From positions 1-28,675 of the IMG/VR virus record IMGVR_UViG_3300030118_000820: DNA of 28,675 nt; one strand, written 5' to 3'. The DNA is from a virus. This document shows positions 15,051 to 22,649 of the stretch, one piece after another. The notes beneath the pieces are model-generated. The model worked only from the letters and a program-made list of their open reading frames with translations. It was not told where the DNA came from and searched no databases. The translations under genes and the position numbers were made by a program. Numbering within the stretch: the first letter of the stretch is position 1; each line of letters begins with the position of its first letter.

Positions 15051-15641
15051 ATGGCCTACATAGGTGCGCAACCACAAAATGTAAAACAGAATATTGGCTT
15101 ATACACACCAAGTGACATATTAAGATTGACAAAAGACGGTCATTGGGGTGGTAGCTTAGATTTAATACAATCACAATCTGTAAGTGGTGCGGCTACATGT
15201 AATTTTACAAATATTCAAGGTGCAAAATATGATGTACATCTTTTGCAATTAGATGATATAGATACTGCAAGCACTTTTTATACAGAACTAAGATTGTCTA
15301 ATGACGGTGGAAGTAGTTTTGAAACATCTAGTTATCATAGATCAATACAATATGGTGGAACAAATAGTGGTTTTGGTGTAAATAATAGCACAAGTGCAGA
15401 TAGATTTACCATATTGGGACACTCTAGGGGCATAAGCCATTATGTTTATTTGTATTCTTTAAATAATTCATCACAATATAGTTATATTACACATCAAAGC
15501 GCCCCAGCAAACATTTATATGTATTTTGGTAGTGGTGCTTATGCAGTTGCTGAAAAAATAGACGCAATTCAACTTTTGAACAGTGCTGGATCTAATTTTT
15601 CAAGGGGTACTGCAACTTTGTTTGGGATTAAAGATATATGA
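15051..15641 (+). CDS. spike cassette 1, gene A (anchor plus variable domain)
   Basis: The 196-residue protein has two parts. Residues 1-40 form an N-terminal segment (YIGAQPQNVKQNIGLYTPSD, then ILRLT) that is shared with the gene at 16686 and looks like a virion attachment anchor. The rest is a Ser/Gly/Tyr-rich beta domain starting KYDVHLLQLDDIDTASTFY and closing GTATLFGIKD, a closing pattern repeated in all six proteins of this region. It is first in a triplet (15051, 15638, 16172) that recurs at 16686-18336. Probable role: receptor-binding tip protein. It overlaps the next gene by 4 nt (ATGA) and has an AAGGGGGT ribosome-binding site. Confidence 0.6.
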   Translation: MAYIGAQPQNVKQNIGLYTPSDILRLTKDGHWGGSLDLIQSQSVSGAATCNFTNIQGAKYDVHLLQLDDIDTASTFYTELRLSNDGGSSFETSSYHRSIQYGGTNSGFGVNNSTSADRFTILGHSRGISHYVYLYSLNNSSQYSYITHQSAPANIYMYFGSGAYAVAEKIDAIQLLNSAGSNFSRGTATLFGIKDI

Positions 15642-16171
15642 GCAATTTAAGATTAATAAATTCAACTGAAATAACTTCTGCCGTTAATTCAGTTAACATT
15701 ACAGATGTATTTACAGATGATTTTGATATTTACAAAGTAGTCGGTGTTGATATAGCCATGACTAATGGTGGGGGCGATTATTTATATGGTAGATTAATAA
15801 ACAGTAGTGGTAATGAAATAACTTCTGATTATGATTATGTTTCTGGCTACATCAATAGTGGTGGTAGTACAATGACAAAAGAATTTGGATCAAATAAAAC
15901 AGAGTGGGAAAGTTTGAATTATATTGGTGCTGGTACAAATGATATTGGAAGCATTACAATGTATATATTTAATCCAACAGATCCCCAATCATACACATTT
16001 TATATACTGCAAGGAAGTTCCTTTAGAACACCTAGCACAATTAATTATATGTGGAAAGGAATTGGCGTTTTAAAAAATTTAGGAACTATCAAAGGCATAC
16101 AATTTTCTGCTAAAACTGGAAATATGGACAGTGCTAAATTTCGTATATACGGCATAAGGGTTGATGAATAA
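15638..16171 (+). CDS. spike cassette 1, gene B
   Basis: The 177-residue protein lacks the N-terminal anchor and starts directly with the shared beta domain (LRLINSTEITSAVNSVNI, then FDIYKVVGVDIA). It ends with AKFRIYGIRVDE, matching the family ending (hydrophobic, F or Y, G, I/V/K). It lies between A and C of the first triplet with an ATGA overlap upstream and direct stop-start contact downstream, so the three are made together, possibly as parts of one heteromeric tip. No catalytic motif is visible. Receptor binding is inferred from position and composition. Confidence 0.55.
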   Translation: MSNLRLINSTEITSAVNSVNITDVFTDDFDIYKVVGVDIAMTNGGGDYLYGRLINSSGNEITSDYDYVSGYINSGGSTMTKEFGSNKTEWESLNYIGAGTNDIGSITMYIFNPTDPQSYTFYILQGSSFRTPSTINYMWKGIGVLKNLGTIKGIQFSAKTGNMDSAKFRIYGIRVDE

Positions 16172-16684
16172 ATGGCATTAGTACAAGTACAAACAACAAC
16201 AGTAACATCTGCAACTGGTTATGTAGATTTAATTGGTACAACCACTGATGATGTTTACATGATTGCATTTAATAATGTTCAACCAACAATTGACAATACA
16301 CAACTTATTTGCAGAGTGTTAGTTTCATCAAGCCCAGATACTTCTGCTAATTATGATCGTGCGGCAATACAATTTCTTGCTGGTGGTAGTGGTGCTAATA
16401 ATCAATATAATACAAATGAAACTTTTACATATATATCTGGTGCGCAATCTGGCACAAATACAAGTGAAACAAATCAAGGTATTTTATATTTATATAATTT
16501 TAATAATTCAAGTGAATTTACATATGCAGTAATTGATCCAGTAAATAGAAATGCAAGTGGTACTTTGTATGGCATGCAGGGCGGTTGGGTGCATACCGTA
16601 GCCCAAAGTTGCAACGGTCTTAGGATTTATTATTCAAGTGGTAATATAGCAAAAGGAACGTTTACGCTTTTTAAGCAGGTTTGA
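16172..16684 (+). CDS. spike cassette 1, gene C
   Basis: The 170-residue protein is the clear counterpart of the gene at 17815. Both contain SPDTS-(A/S)-NYDRA (about residue 55-70) and YL-(Y/F)-NFNN-(S/A)-SE-(F/Y), followed by NRN and a QGG motif. It closes with GTFTLFKQV. It has no separate anchor. It follows gene B with adjoining stop and start codons (TAAATG) and is followed 1 nt later by the second cassette. The likely role is tail-tip receptor binding. Confidence 0.55.
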   Translation: MALVQVQTTTVTSATGYVDLIGTTTDDVYMIAFNNVQPTIDNTQLICRVLVSSSPDTSANYDRAAIQFLAGGSGANNQYNTNETFTYISGAQSGTNTSETNQGILYLYNFNNSSEFTYAVIDPVNRNASGTLYGMQGGWVHTVAQSCNGLRIYYSSGNIAKGTFTLFKQV

Positions 16685-16685
16685 T

Positions 16686-17309
16686 ATGAGTAGTGAATTT
16701 GGATATATACCAGAAAGCCCAGAACAAAGTTTTCAAAATAACAAAGGGATCTTTACACCTACTGATATTTATGATTTAACAAGAGCAGATAAATATACTA
16801 ACTATGGACAATTAGAATTAATTGAAACTAAAACTGCAAGTAGTGATAGTGCAATTGATTTTACTTCTATTGATGAAACAAAATACAATGTTCATTTTAT
16901 GACATTAACTATTACAGATTTATCTTCTGCTGATTATTTAGGAATTAGGTTTTTTGAAAATGGTACTATAAATACTTCTACTGTTTATCAAGAAAGTTTC
17001 CAAAATTGTCAAGCTAATGGTACATTTAATACAGTAGCAGCTACTAGAAATCAAATTATAACTACTCAAAGCAATGCAATAAATTCTTCTACTTGTTTAT
17101 ATATTATTTTTTACAATTTAGGGGATAATACAAAATATAAACATATAGAGGGTAACAGTTTGGGATTTCACACTACAGGAAGTCATTTTAATTCATATTA
17201 TGGAATAGGAGTTTTTCCACAAACTACACAAGTAGATGGTATAAGAATATTTGGTAATCTTGGTAATATGACAGGCACACTATCTTTATATGGAATTAGG
17301 TACTCATAA
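16686..17309 (+). CDS. spike cassette 2, gene A'
   Basis: The 207-residue protein repeats the layout of the gene at 15051: N-terminal anchor (YIPESPEQ, then GIFTPTDIYDLT, residues 21-32) followed by the beta domain (KYNVHFMTLTITDLSSADYL) and the ending GTLSLYGIRYS. Beyond the anchor and general pattern the sequence has diverged strongly, as expected for receptor-binding parts. DNA use differs from the rest of the window: it carries GCAGC (17037) and GATGG (17234), two words otherwise nearly absent, and only one GATC. It overlaps the next start by one base (TAATG). Confidence 0.55.
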   Translation: MSSEFGYIPESPEQSFQNNKGIFTPTDIYDLTRADKYTNYGQLELIETKTASSDSAIDFTSIDETKYNVHFMTLTITDLSSADYLGIRFFENGTINTSTVYQESFQNCQANGTFNTVAATRNQIITTQSNAINSSTCLYIIFYNLGDNTKYKHIEGNSLGFHTTGSHFNSYYGIGVFPQTTQVDGIRIFGNLGNMTGTLSLYGIRYS

Positions 17310-17815
17310 TGGCAACTTCTTTACAATTTATAAAATCTGCAAGTGCTAGTGGTGGTGTAAGTACATTAGATATTTCAAACTGTTTTTCAGCACAATATGA
17401 TGTATATGAATTGCTTATAACAAAAGTAGATACTGCTTCAAATTTTTATCCAAGTTTTAGATTATTAAAAGAAAGTGACGGAAGTGCAGATACAACTTCA
17501 AATTATGATAGTGCAGGTTTATTATTTGGACTTTCTGGCACATCAGAAATTAGATATGTTAACCAAACATCAATGATAAACAGTTTTGGTTTAGCTAGTA
17601 CAAATGACGCCAATAATTTTGGTAGACTTACTATTTATCAACCATTTTCGGGATCTAGTTACACTTTTTTACAGGGACAAGCTGCACATTTTTATTCTGC
17701 ACTAGAGGGTGGTAAAACAATTGGAGTTCATAAAGTTGAACAATCAAATTCTGGCATACAACTTATGTTTTCTAATATGACATTAGTTCAAGCAAGTATA
17801 TATGGGGTTGAATAG
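17309..17815 (+). CDS. spike cassette 2, gene B'
   Basis: The 168-residue protein is in the B position of the second triplet: no anchor, a start resembling the common domain (LQFIKSASASGGVSTLDISN, then QYDVYELLITKV), and the ending QASIYGVE. Similarity to B of the first triplet is weak outside these points. It contains GCTGC (17690), one of few such words in the window. The stop shares one base with the GTG start of C' (TAGTG). Confidence 0.55.
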   Translation: MATSLQFIKSASASGGVSTLDISNCFSAQYDVYELLITKVDTASNFYPSFRLLKESDGSADTTSNYDSAGLLFGLSGTSEIRYVNQTSMINSFGLASTNDANNFGRLTIYQPFSGSSYTFLQGQAAHFYSALEGGKTIGVHKVEQSNSGIQLMFSNMTLVQASIYGVE

Positions 17816-18336
17816 TGGCAGGTAGCTTAATAAAAATAGATGAAGAAATAGTTACATCAGGAGTAGCAAGTGTAACTCTTGGTGGCAGTAATTGGGATAA
17901 TTCTTATGATGTATATATGGTGCAAGTAATAAATGTTGCTACTGATACTGATGCACAGGGTTTAAGATTTAGATTTACTGTTAGTGGAAGTCCAGACACA
18001 TCAAGCAATTATGATAGAGCTTTTAAAAACCTAAGAGCAGATAGTGCTTTTAGTGATATTAATTATACAAACCAAGCTGAACTTGATTTAGGAAATATTG
18101 GAACAGGCACACAAGAAGTTGCCAATGCTAAACAATATTTATTTAATTTTAATAATGCAAGTGAATATTCTTTTTGTACTGTTGAAGCAAGTAATAGAAA
18201 TAATAATAGTAATTTAAGGGGGTTTCAAGGTGGTGGAACTTTGAAAGAAACTCAATTAACAGACGGTGTTCATTATTTTATGGCAAGTGGCAACATATCT
18301 AGTGGTATATTTAAGTTATATGGTTATAAGAAGTAA
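17815..18336 (+). CDS. spike cassette 2, gene C'
   Basis: The 173-residue protein starts at GTG and is the paralogue of the gene at 16172, sharing SGSPDTSSNYDRA, YLFNFNNASEY and FQGGG at equivalent positions, and closing GIFKLYGYKK. It ends the second triplet and the tail-tip block. It contains GATGC (17949), a word otherwise missing from the window, and no GATC, unlike most neighbours. That points to separate recent origin of this cassette. Likely role: tail-tip receptor binding. Confidence 0.55.
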   Translation: MAGSLIKIDEEIVTSGVASVTLGGSNWDNSYDVYMVQVINVATDTDAQGLRFRFTVSGSPDTSSNYDRAFKNLRADSAFSDINYTNQAELDLGNIGTGTQEVANAKQYLFNFNNASEYSFCTVEASNRNNNSNLRGFQGGGTLKETQLTDGVHYFMASGNISSGIFKLYGYKK

Positions 18337-18394
18337 GTATAAGAAATAATGTCACACAATAAGAAAAAAAACAGAAGAAAGATAAGATAAACAC
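18337..18394 (+). promoter_or_regulatory. leader with CACACAAT motif before the second chaperone-like gene
   Basis: This 58-bp gap carries CACACAAT at 18353-18360, 42 nt from the start codon, and a purine-rich GAAGAAAGATAAGATAAAC. It mirrors the leader before 13817 in motif, distance and downstream text. Confidence 0.4.
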
Positions 18395-18733
18395 ATGGCA
18401 ATTAAAACAATTGAAGAATTTAGAACTGAAGCTACAACAGAAATAAATGCAAAGAAAACTGAAAATGGTGGTGACGGTATGTTTGCGCAAGTAAATAACG
18501 AAAGACGTGAATTTACAGACGCAGAATACGATCAAGCAATAGAAGATCTTGCACAATCTAAATTAGATGAACAAGATAATGGTTATAAAAGAGCTAGACA
18601 AGGCGAATATCCAGCTTTACCAGAACAGTTTGACTTACTGTATAAAGACATGTTAGCTGATAAAGGTGATAAAAATGGTGAGTGGTTTAAGGCAATCAAA
18701 AAGGTAAAAGACGATAATCCTAAACCAAGCTAA
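18395..18733 (+). CDS. tail-fibre-associated chaperone-like protein
   Basis: The 112-residue, highly charged protein ends with a pattern common to small phage tail assembly chaperone-like proteins that follow fibre genes: R-x-x-EYPALPEQFDLLYKDM, then a helix with WFKAIKKVKDDNPKP. The N-terminal half is helical (IKTIEEFRTEATTEINAKKT). It follows directly after the spike cassettes, the usual position, and would help fold or mount the fibres. It overlaps the next start by one base (TAATG). Confidence 0.6.
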   Translation: MAIKTIEEFRTEATTEINAKKTENGGDGMFAQVNNERREFTDAEYDQAIEDLAQSKLDEQDNGYKRARQGEYPALPEQFDLLYKDMLADKGDKNGEWFKAIKKVKDDNPKPS

Positions 18734-18921
18734 TGTCTACAAATGGCTTTACGCAAAAAGAATTACTAAATTTAATTCTTGAAAATCAACAAATCATTGA
18801 TCGCAAAATTTCAGAAGTCCACGAAAGATTAAATCAACGTCCAACACGTATGGAAATTTTTGGGTGGTTGACAATAACAATAGCAAGTTTTGGTGCAATA
18901 TTTAACAGTATAATGTCTTAG
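18733..18921 (+). CDS. small one-span membrane protein (XhlA-like layout)
   Basis: The 62-residue protein has a polar amphipathic helix (KELLNLILENQQIIDRKISE, then VHERLNQRP, about 9-38) followed by one C-terminal hydrophobic span (MEIFGWLTITIASFGAIFNS, about 40-59). This is the layout of XhlA-type haemolysin/holin accessory proteins. It lies two genes ahead of another small membrane protein and upstream of the endolysin, so it may be part of lysis timing. Its stop shares one base with the next GTG start (TAGTG). Function is inferred from layout alone. Confidence 0.55.
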   Translation: MSTNGFTQKELLNLILENQQIIDRKISEVHERLNQRPTRMEIFGWLTITIASFGAIFNSIMS

Positions 18922-20942
18922 TGCTGACAAGATATTTACACAAATTCAATACAATATGCAGATTATTTTTAGTTGGTTTGTTATTTTATCCAATGCCAAT
19001 TTATGCTGATCATGTCCCAACACAACCACCTTATGATCAATCAATAGCACTAGATAATTCAACTGGTGATCTTACAATTGGTATATATTCTTCTGACGGT
19101 TTTGAAGATAGTCCACCAGAAAAATATACAATATTTTTTACGATCAGTGATAGCACGATTGATACAACTACATCATTTTGTGTATCTACTTCATTTGGAC
19201 ATGGGACAAACTTAACTTGGCAATATCACGTTTTTTCTTTAGAAGATTTACAATATTACTTTGAAGATCCATACGGTACATTTAGAACAAAGATCAGATC
19301 AGATAATGATACAGACAACAGTTTTAGTACACTTACGGCAGAACAAACAATAACAATACCTAATCAATTACCATTTACTAATCTTGGTGAGTGGACTGCA
19401 CCAACTGACACTTGCAATGATACATCTACTACAACAACTACAACATCTACAACCACCACAACATCTACTACAACTACTTTGCCACCAGATACAACAACTA
19501 CAAGTTCTAGCACAACTACAAGTTCTACAACTACAAGTTCTACAACTACAAGTTCTACAACTACAACTACAACTACAACTACAACACTTCCACCACCACC
19601 ACCCCCACCACCAACAACTACAACAACACTTGCGCCAGTGATTGTAACAATAGGTGGTGAAGAAGTTGAGTACACCCAAGAAGAATTAAATGACGGAACA
19701 ATTGAACGTGATCAAGAAAGATCAGATAATGAAGAAATATATGGTTGCTACATGACTAATGCACAAATAGAACGTGGTGACTGTTTTGACATAGAAGAAG
19801 AAACAGAAGAAGAAGTTATTATAATATTAGAAGATGACAAAAAAACAGACGATACCGAAAAAGAATTTTTTGATGATGATGATGTGGTATTTGATGTGGA
19901 AGATGAAGATGACATTAAAAATCTTGATGAAAAAGTAATTGATCTTGAAACACTAGAAGAAGAAATAATTATTGAGATAGAAGAAGATCTTGACTTAACA
20001 GAAGAAGAAAAACAAGAACTTATAGAAGTAATAAAAGATATACAAGAAACAGATTTTGAAGAATTTGTTATTGAAGAAGATGAAATAGTTTTTGACGAAA
20101 TAATTATTATTATTGAAGAAGATGAAGAAGAAATATTTGAAGATGATAAACCTATTGATGAAATCAAAGATGATCAACAAGATCTGGAAGAAGATACACA
20201 AGAAGTCGTGGCAACGATACCAATATTGGTTGAAGATGTAGAAGAAGAATTTACAGAAGAAGAAATAATAGTTTTTGTTGAAGAAGCTGAAGAAGCTATT
20301 GAAGAAATAATTAGTATTGAAGAAGTTGTAGAAATATTAGATCAAGAAGAATTAGAAGAATTATCAGAAGAAGAATTAATTGAGTACGAAGAAGAAGTAG
20401 AAGAAAAAATTATTGAAGCAGTAAAAGAACTGCCAGTTGAAGAAAAAGTAGCAGTTGTAGAAGAAGTTGCAAAAGTATCTGTACAAAACCTTGCAGTTGC
20501 AGATAAACAAACACAAACAGTTGTGCAAGCAGTTGTTACAGAAGTTGTACAACCAGAAGTTATAGAAACATTAGACGAAACACAAAAAGAAGCAGTTGCA
20601 GAAGTTCTTGGTGTAGAAGAAACAAATGACGTAGAGATTATTGCAGAACAAGCAAAGAAAGATGACAATATAAATATTGCAGTCCAAGAATACGTAGAAC
20701 GTGCAACAGAAAACGCAGACGTTGAAAATTATTCCGTCAGTAATTCAATCGTGGAAGTACAAGTAGAACAGTTCTTTGAAGATCCGATAGGACAACTAAC
20801 TGATATTGATCTTTCCGATATAGTATTATCAGATATTGGTAGTGATATGACGCAATCAAGCAAAGACAATGCCAAGAAAACGGTAGTGCCAGTGATCATT
20901 GTAAGTCAGATCATAGCAACACCATTTACAAGAAGATTTTAA
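18921..20942 (+). CDS. secreted Thr-linker, Glu/Asp-rich surface protein
   Basis: The 673-residue protein starts at GTG with a clear signal peptide: basic start, hydrophobic core and an IYA-D site (cut after residue 29). Residues 30-165 are a folded, beta-like domain with two cysteines. Residues about 167-240 are a Thr/Ser linker ending in a run of prolines, encoded by DNA repeats. Residues about 245-510 are extremely acidic, built from loose repeats of EE-hydrophobic-hydrophobic patterns such as EEIIIEIEEDLDLTEEEK. Residues 520-640 are a more ordinary Val/Glu-rich helical part, and the end (VVPVIIVSQIIATPF, RRF) is a hydrophobic stretch with basic end, a possible membrane anchor. Such Thr-rich linkers are common in secreted actinobacterial proteins. 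No enzyme motif is visible. It lies between the tail and lysis genes; exclusion of other phages, surface display or a fibre are possible roles. Confidence 0.7.
   Translation: MLTRYLHKFNTICRLFLVGLLFYPMPIYADHVPTQPPYDQSIALDNSTGDLTIGIYSSDGFEDSPPEKYTIFFTISDSTIDTTTSFCVSTSFGHGTNLTWQYHVFSLEDLQYYFEDPYGTFRTKIRSDNDTDNSFSTLTAEQTITIPNQLPFTNLGEWTAPTDTCNDTSTTTTTTSTTTTTSTTTTLPPDTTTTSSSTTTSSTTTSSTTTSSTTTTTTTTTTLPPPPPPPPTTTTTLAPVIVTIGGEEVEYTQEELNDGTIERDQERSDNEEIYGCYMTNAQIERGDCFDIEEETEEEVIIILEDDKKTDDTEKEFFDDDDVVFDVEDEDDIKNLDEKVIDLETLEEEIIIEIEEDLDLTEEEKQELIEVIKDIQETDFEEFVIEEDEIVFDEIIIIIEEDEEEIFEDDKPIDEIKDDQQDLEEDTQEVVATIPILVEDVEEEFTEEEIIVFVEEAEEAIEEIISIEEVVEILDQEELEELSEEELIEYEEEVEEKIIEAVKELPVEEKVAVVEEVAKVSVQNLAVADKQTQTVVQAVVTEVVQPEVIETLDETQKEAVAEVLGVEETNDVEIIAEQAKKDDNINIAVQEYVERATENADVENYSVSNSIVEVQVEQFFEDPIGQLTDIDLSDIVLSDIGSDMTQSSKDNAKKTVVPVIIVSQIIATPFTRRF
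19512..19590 (+). repeat. tandem repeats encoding the Thr/Ser linker
   Basis: Three perfect copies of the 15-bp unit ACAACTACAAGTTCT (19512, 19527, 19542) are followed by a run of the 6-bp unit ACAACT. They encode Thr-Thr-Ser-Ser-type repeats. Perfect tandem copies are prone to slipped-strand length change in steps of whole codons, so linker length may vary between relatives without breaking the frame. Confidence 0.85.
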
Positions 20943-21121
20943 TGAAAAAAGTTATAAACGCAATAAAAGCAATACTTAAAGAAGCAAGTGCGCAGATCTT
21001 CACCGCGCTTGGATTTTTTCTTAGTTGGTTTCTTTTGACCGGAACGGCCAAAGACATTGTAGGTATTATGATCCTTATAAGTTTTGCTTTATGGTTTGCA
21101 ACAATAAATTTACGAAAATAG
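20942..21121 (+). CDS. 59-residue two-span membrane protein (holin candidate)
   Basis: The ATG shares one base with the previous stop (TAATG). The product has a basic amphipathic start (MKKVINAIKAILKEAS), a hydrophobic span (FTALGFFLSWFLLTG, about 20-34), a short charged turn (TAKD) and a second span (IVGIMILISFALWFATI, about 39-55), ending in Arg-Lys. This is the size and topology of small class II holins. Codons in the middle (ATC TTC ACC GCG, and TTG ACC GGA ACG GCC) are richer in G and C than in neighbouring genes, which suggests different origin or strong constraint. The endolysin lies 1.5 kb downstream. Confidence 0.65.
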   Translation: MKKVINAIKAILKEASAQIFTALGFFLSWFLLTGTAKDIVGIMILISFALWFATINLRK

Positions 21122-21170
21122 TAAAAAAGTCACTGATCGGTATTAGACTGATCATAACAACAAGGGCTTT

Positions 21171-21440
21171 ATGGTAGAAACATTTGATGAATTTATTGAT
21201 AAAAAGCGTAGTAAATCACCAAATCGTGCCTATGAACACAAATATCCAGAAAATCTTGATCTAATTAAACAATTATTGCAACAATGCCATGAAAAACGCA
21301 CATCAACAATGTGGTCACTATATTCATACAGATCCATAGCTGAATACATGTATTATGGCCTTGAAATGACTGAAATTAGCTTAGAGGGCTTACGAAAAGC
21401 CATATCACGAATTGCAAAGGATAATAACCTTGAACTTTGA
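21171..21440 (+). CDS. 89-residue protein, possible DNA-binding partner of the phosphoesterase
   Basis: The protein starts 7 nt after an AAGGG ribosome-binding site. It is helical and charged; residues 50-89 (YRSIAEYMYYGLEMTEISLE, then GLRKAISRIAKDNN) look like a helix-turn-helix with a recognition helix near the C-terminus. Its last 11 nt overlap the next gene, so the two are translated together. Two ACTGATC repeats 15 bp apart (21132 and 21147) lie just upstream. No family is firmly recognised; a small regulator or a sensor for the following phosphoesterase is possible. Confidence 0.6.
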   Translation: MVETFDEFIDKKRSKSPNRAYEHKYPENLDLIKQLLQQCHEKRTSTMWSLYSYRSIAEYMYYGLEMTEISLEGLRKAISRIAKDNNLEL

Positions 21441-22638
21441 AGAATTTATAAAAACAAAGCAAGATCAGAAGCCACATCAATCTGAACACCCCAAAGGTTT
21501 TAAGCCGGGCGTGGAATTTGACGGTAAAAAAGGCAAGATTACAACAAAAGGCCTTGCTGATCGTGCTGATCTTGACTGGGACGGTTGGATTGATTACTGG
21601 CTTGGTAAAGGTGCAAGTAAAACGTTTTATGTTAAAAAAGATGAGCCAGTTAACTTTAGAGTGTGGGACGGTTACGGTAAAGACGGTGTGCAAAAGTTTT
21701 ATTATTTTAAAACAAACCTTTATTCAAGGGAAACAACAGTCACAGATGAAGATATAAATAAAATTATCCAAGAAATAAAACGTATAAAACCTAAGCCAAA
21801 AAAGAAAGTAAAACATCAAACTCTTATGGTCATAGGCCTTGCAGACTGGCAAATCGGTAAACCTAACACGAAAAAAGCAGTTGAAGCATATTTTAAATCT
21901 ATTTATGCAGTGTTAGATGATCTTAAAAACTTGCGTAAAAAATACACAATAGAAAAATTAGTGTTATGTGGTATGGGCGATTTGCTTGAAAATTGTTCAA
22001 ACAATTTTTCACCCACTGGCTTATTTGAACAAGAATACGATAATCGTACCCAAATGAAAATTGCAAGACGTATGTTAGTCAAAACAATAAAAATACTTAC
22101 ACCACATTTTACTGACATAACCGTTATGTGTTGCATGGGAAATCATGGGCAAAAACGTCAAGGCAAAGGAAATTTTGAAACTACGTATGGTGATAATTTA
22201 GACGCAGAACTGTTTGATAATGTTAGTGAGATATTTCAAGACGCACCAGCTTATAAGCACATAAAATGGATTATACCAGAAAATGATTTGACTTTATCAG
22301 TACAAGTCTTGCCAGATACAGTTTTAACAATACATCATGGACATAGTGCAAAAAGTGGCCAGAACGCACAAGCAAAAGTAGTAAATTGGTTTAGAAAAAT
22401 GGCAAGTAACAAATCACAAGGAAAGGTTTATGACACTTCAGTTTTAATGGTTGGCCATTTTCATCATCATTTTTCTGTTGAATTAGATGAAAGATTAATT
22501 ATAGGTTGTTCTGCGCAAGATCATAGTGGCCAACAATACTTTGTTGAAACTGGTGGTGGATCTGCAATACCGGGTACAACTGCATTTTTAATGCACAACA
22601 AAGAGGGACGCAAGTGGTCTGATATTAATATATATTAA
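21430..22638 (+). CDS. calcineurin-like metallophosphoesterase
   Basis: The 402-residue protein has the metal-binding motifs of the calcineurin-like family in order: ADWQ (D139, Q141), GMGD (D184), MGNHG (N238, H239), IHHGH (about 302-305) and VGHFHHH (H343, H345). The first motif has Gln in place of the usual His (DxQ rather than DxH). An N-terminal region of about 130 residues is unrelated to the enzyme and may bind DNA or another protein. It may act on nucleic acid or nucleotides; the substrate cannot be told. I chose TTG at 21430, which lies 9 nt after AAAGGA; another TTG at 21412 is open. It overlaps the preceding gene. Confidence 0.85.
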   Translation: MNFEEFIKTKQDQKPHQSEHPKGFKPGVEFDGKKGKITTKGLADRADLDWDGWIDYWLGKGASKTFYVKKDEPVNFRVWDGYGKDGVQKFYYFKTNLYSRETTVTDEDINKIIQEIKRIKPKPKKKVKHQTLMVIGLADWQIGKPNTKKAVEAYFKSIYAVLDDLKNLRKKYTIEKLVLCGMGDLLENCSNNFSPTGLFEQEYDNRTQMKIARRMLVKTIKILTPHFTDITVMCCMGNHGQKRQGKGNFETTYGDNLDAELFDNVSEIFQDAPAYKHIKWIIPENDLTLSVQVLPDTVLTIHHGHSAKSGQNAQAKVVNWFRKMASNKSQGKVYDTSVLMVGHFHHHFSVELDERLIIGCSAQDHSGQQYFVETGGGSAIPGTTAFLMHNKEGRKWSDINIY

Positions 22639-22649
22639 GGAAAGGTTTT

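Noticed and set aside
19364-20167. Val-, Cys- or Ser-rich frames on the - strand
   Set aside because: They mirror the Thr repeats and GAA-rich acidic region of the surface protein gene.
21122-21170. Terminator or strong promoter between 20942-21121 and 21171
   Set aside because: Only the ACTGATC direct repeats are seen; no stem with T-run and no paired -35/-10.
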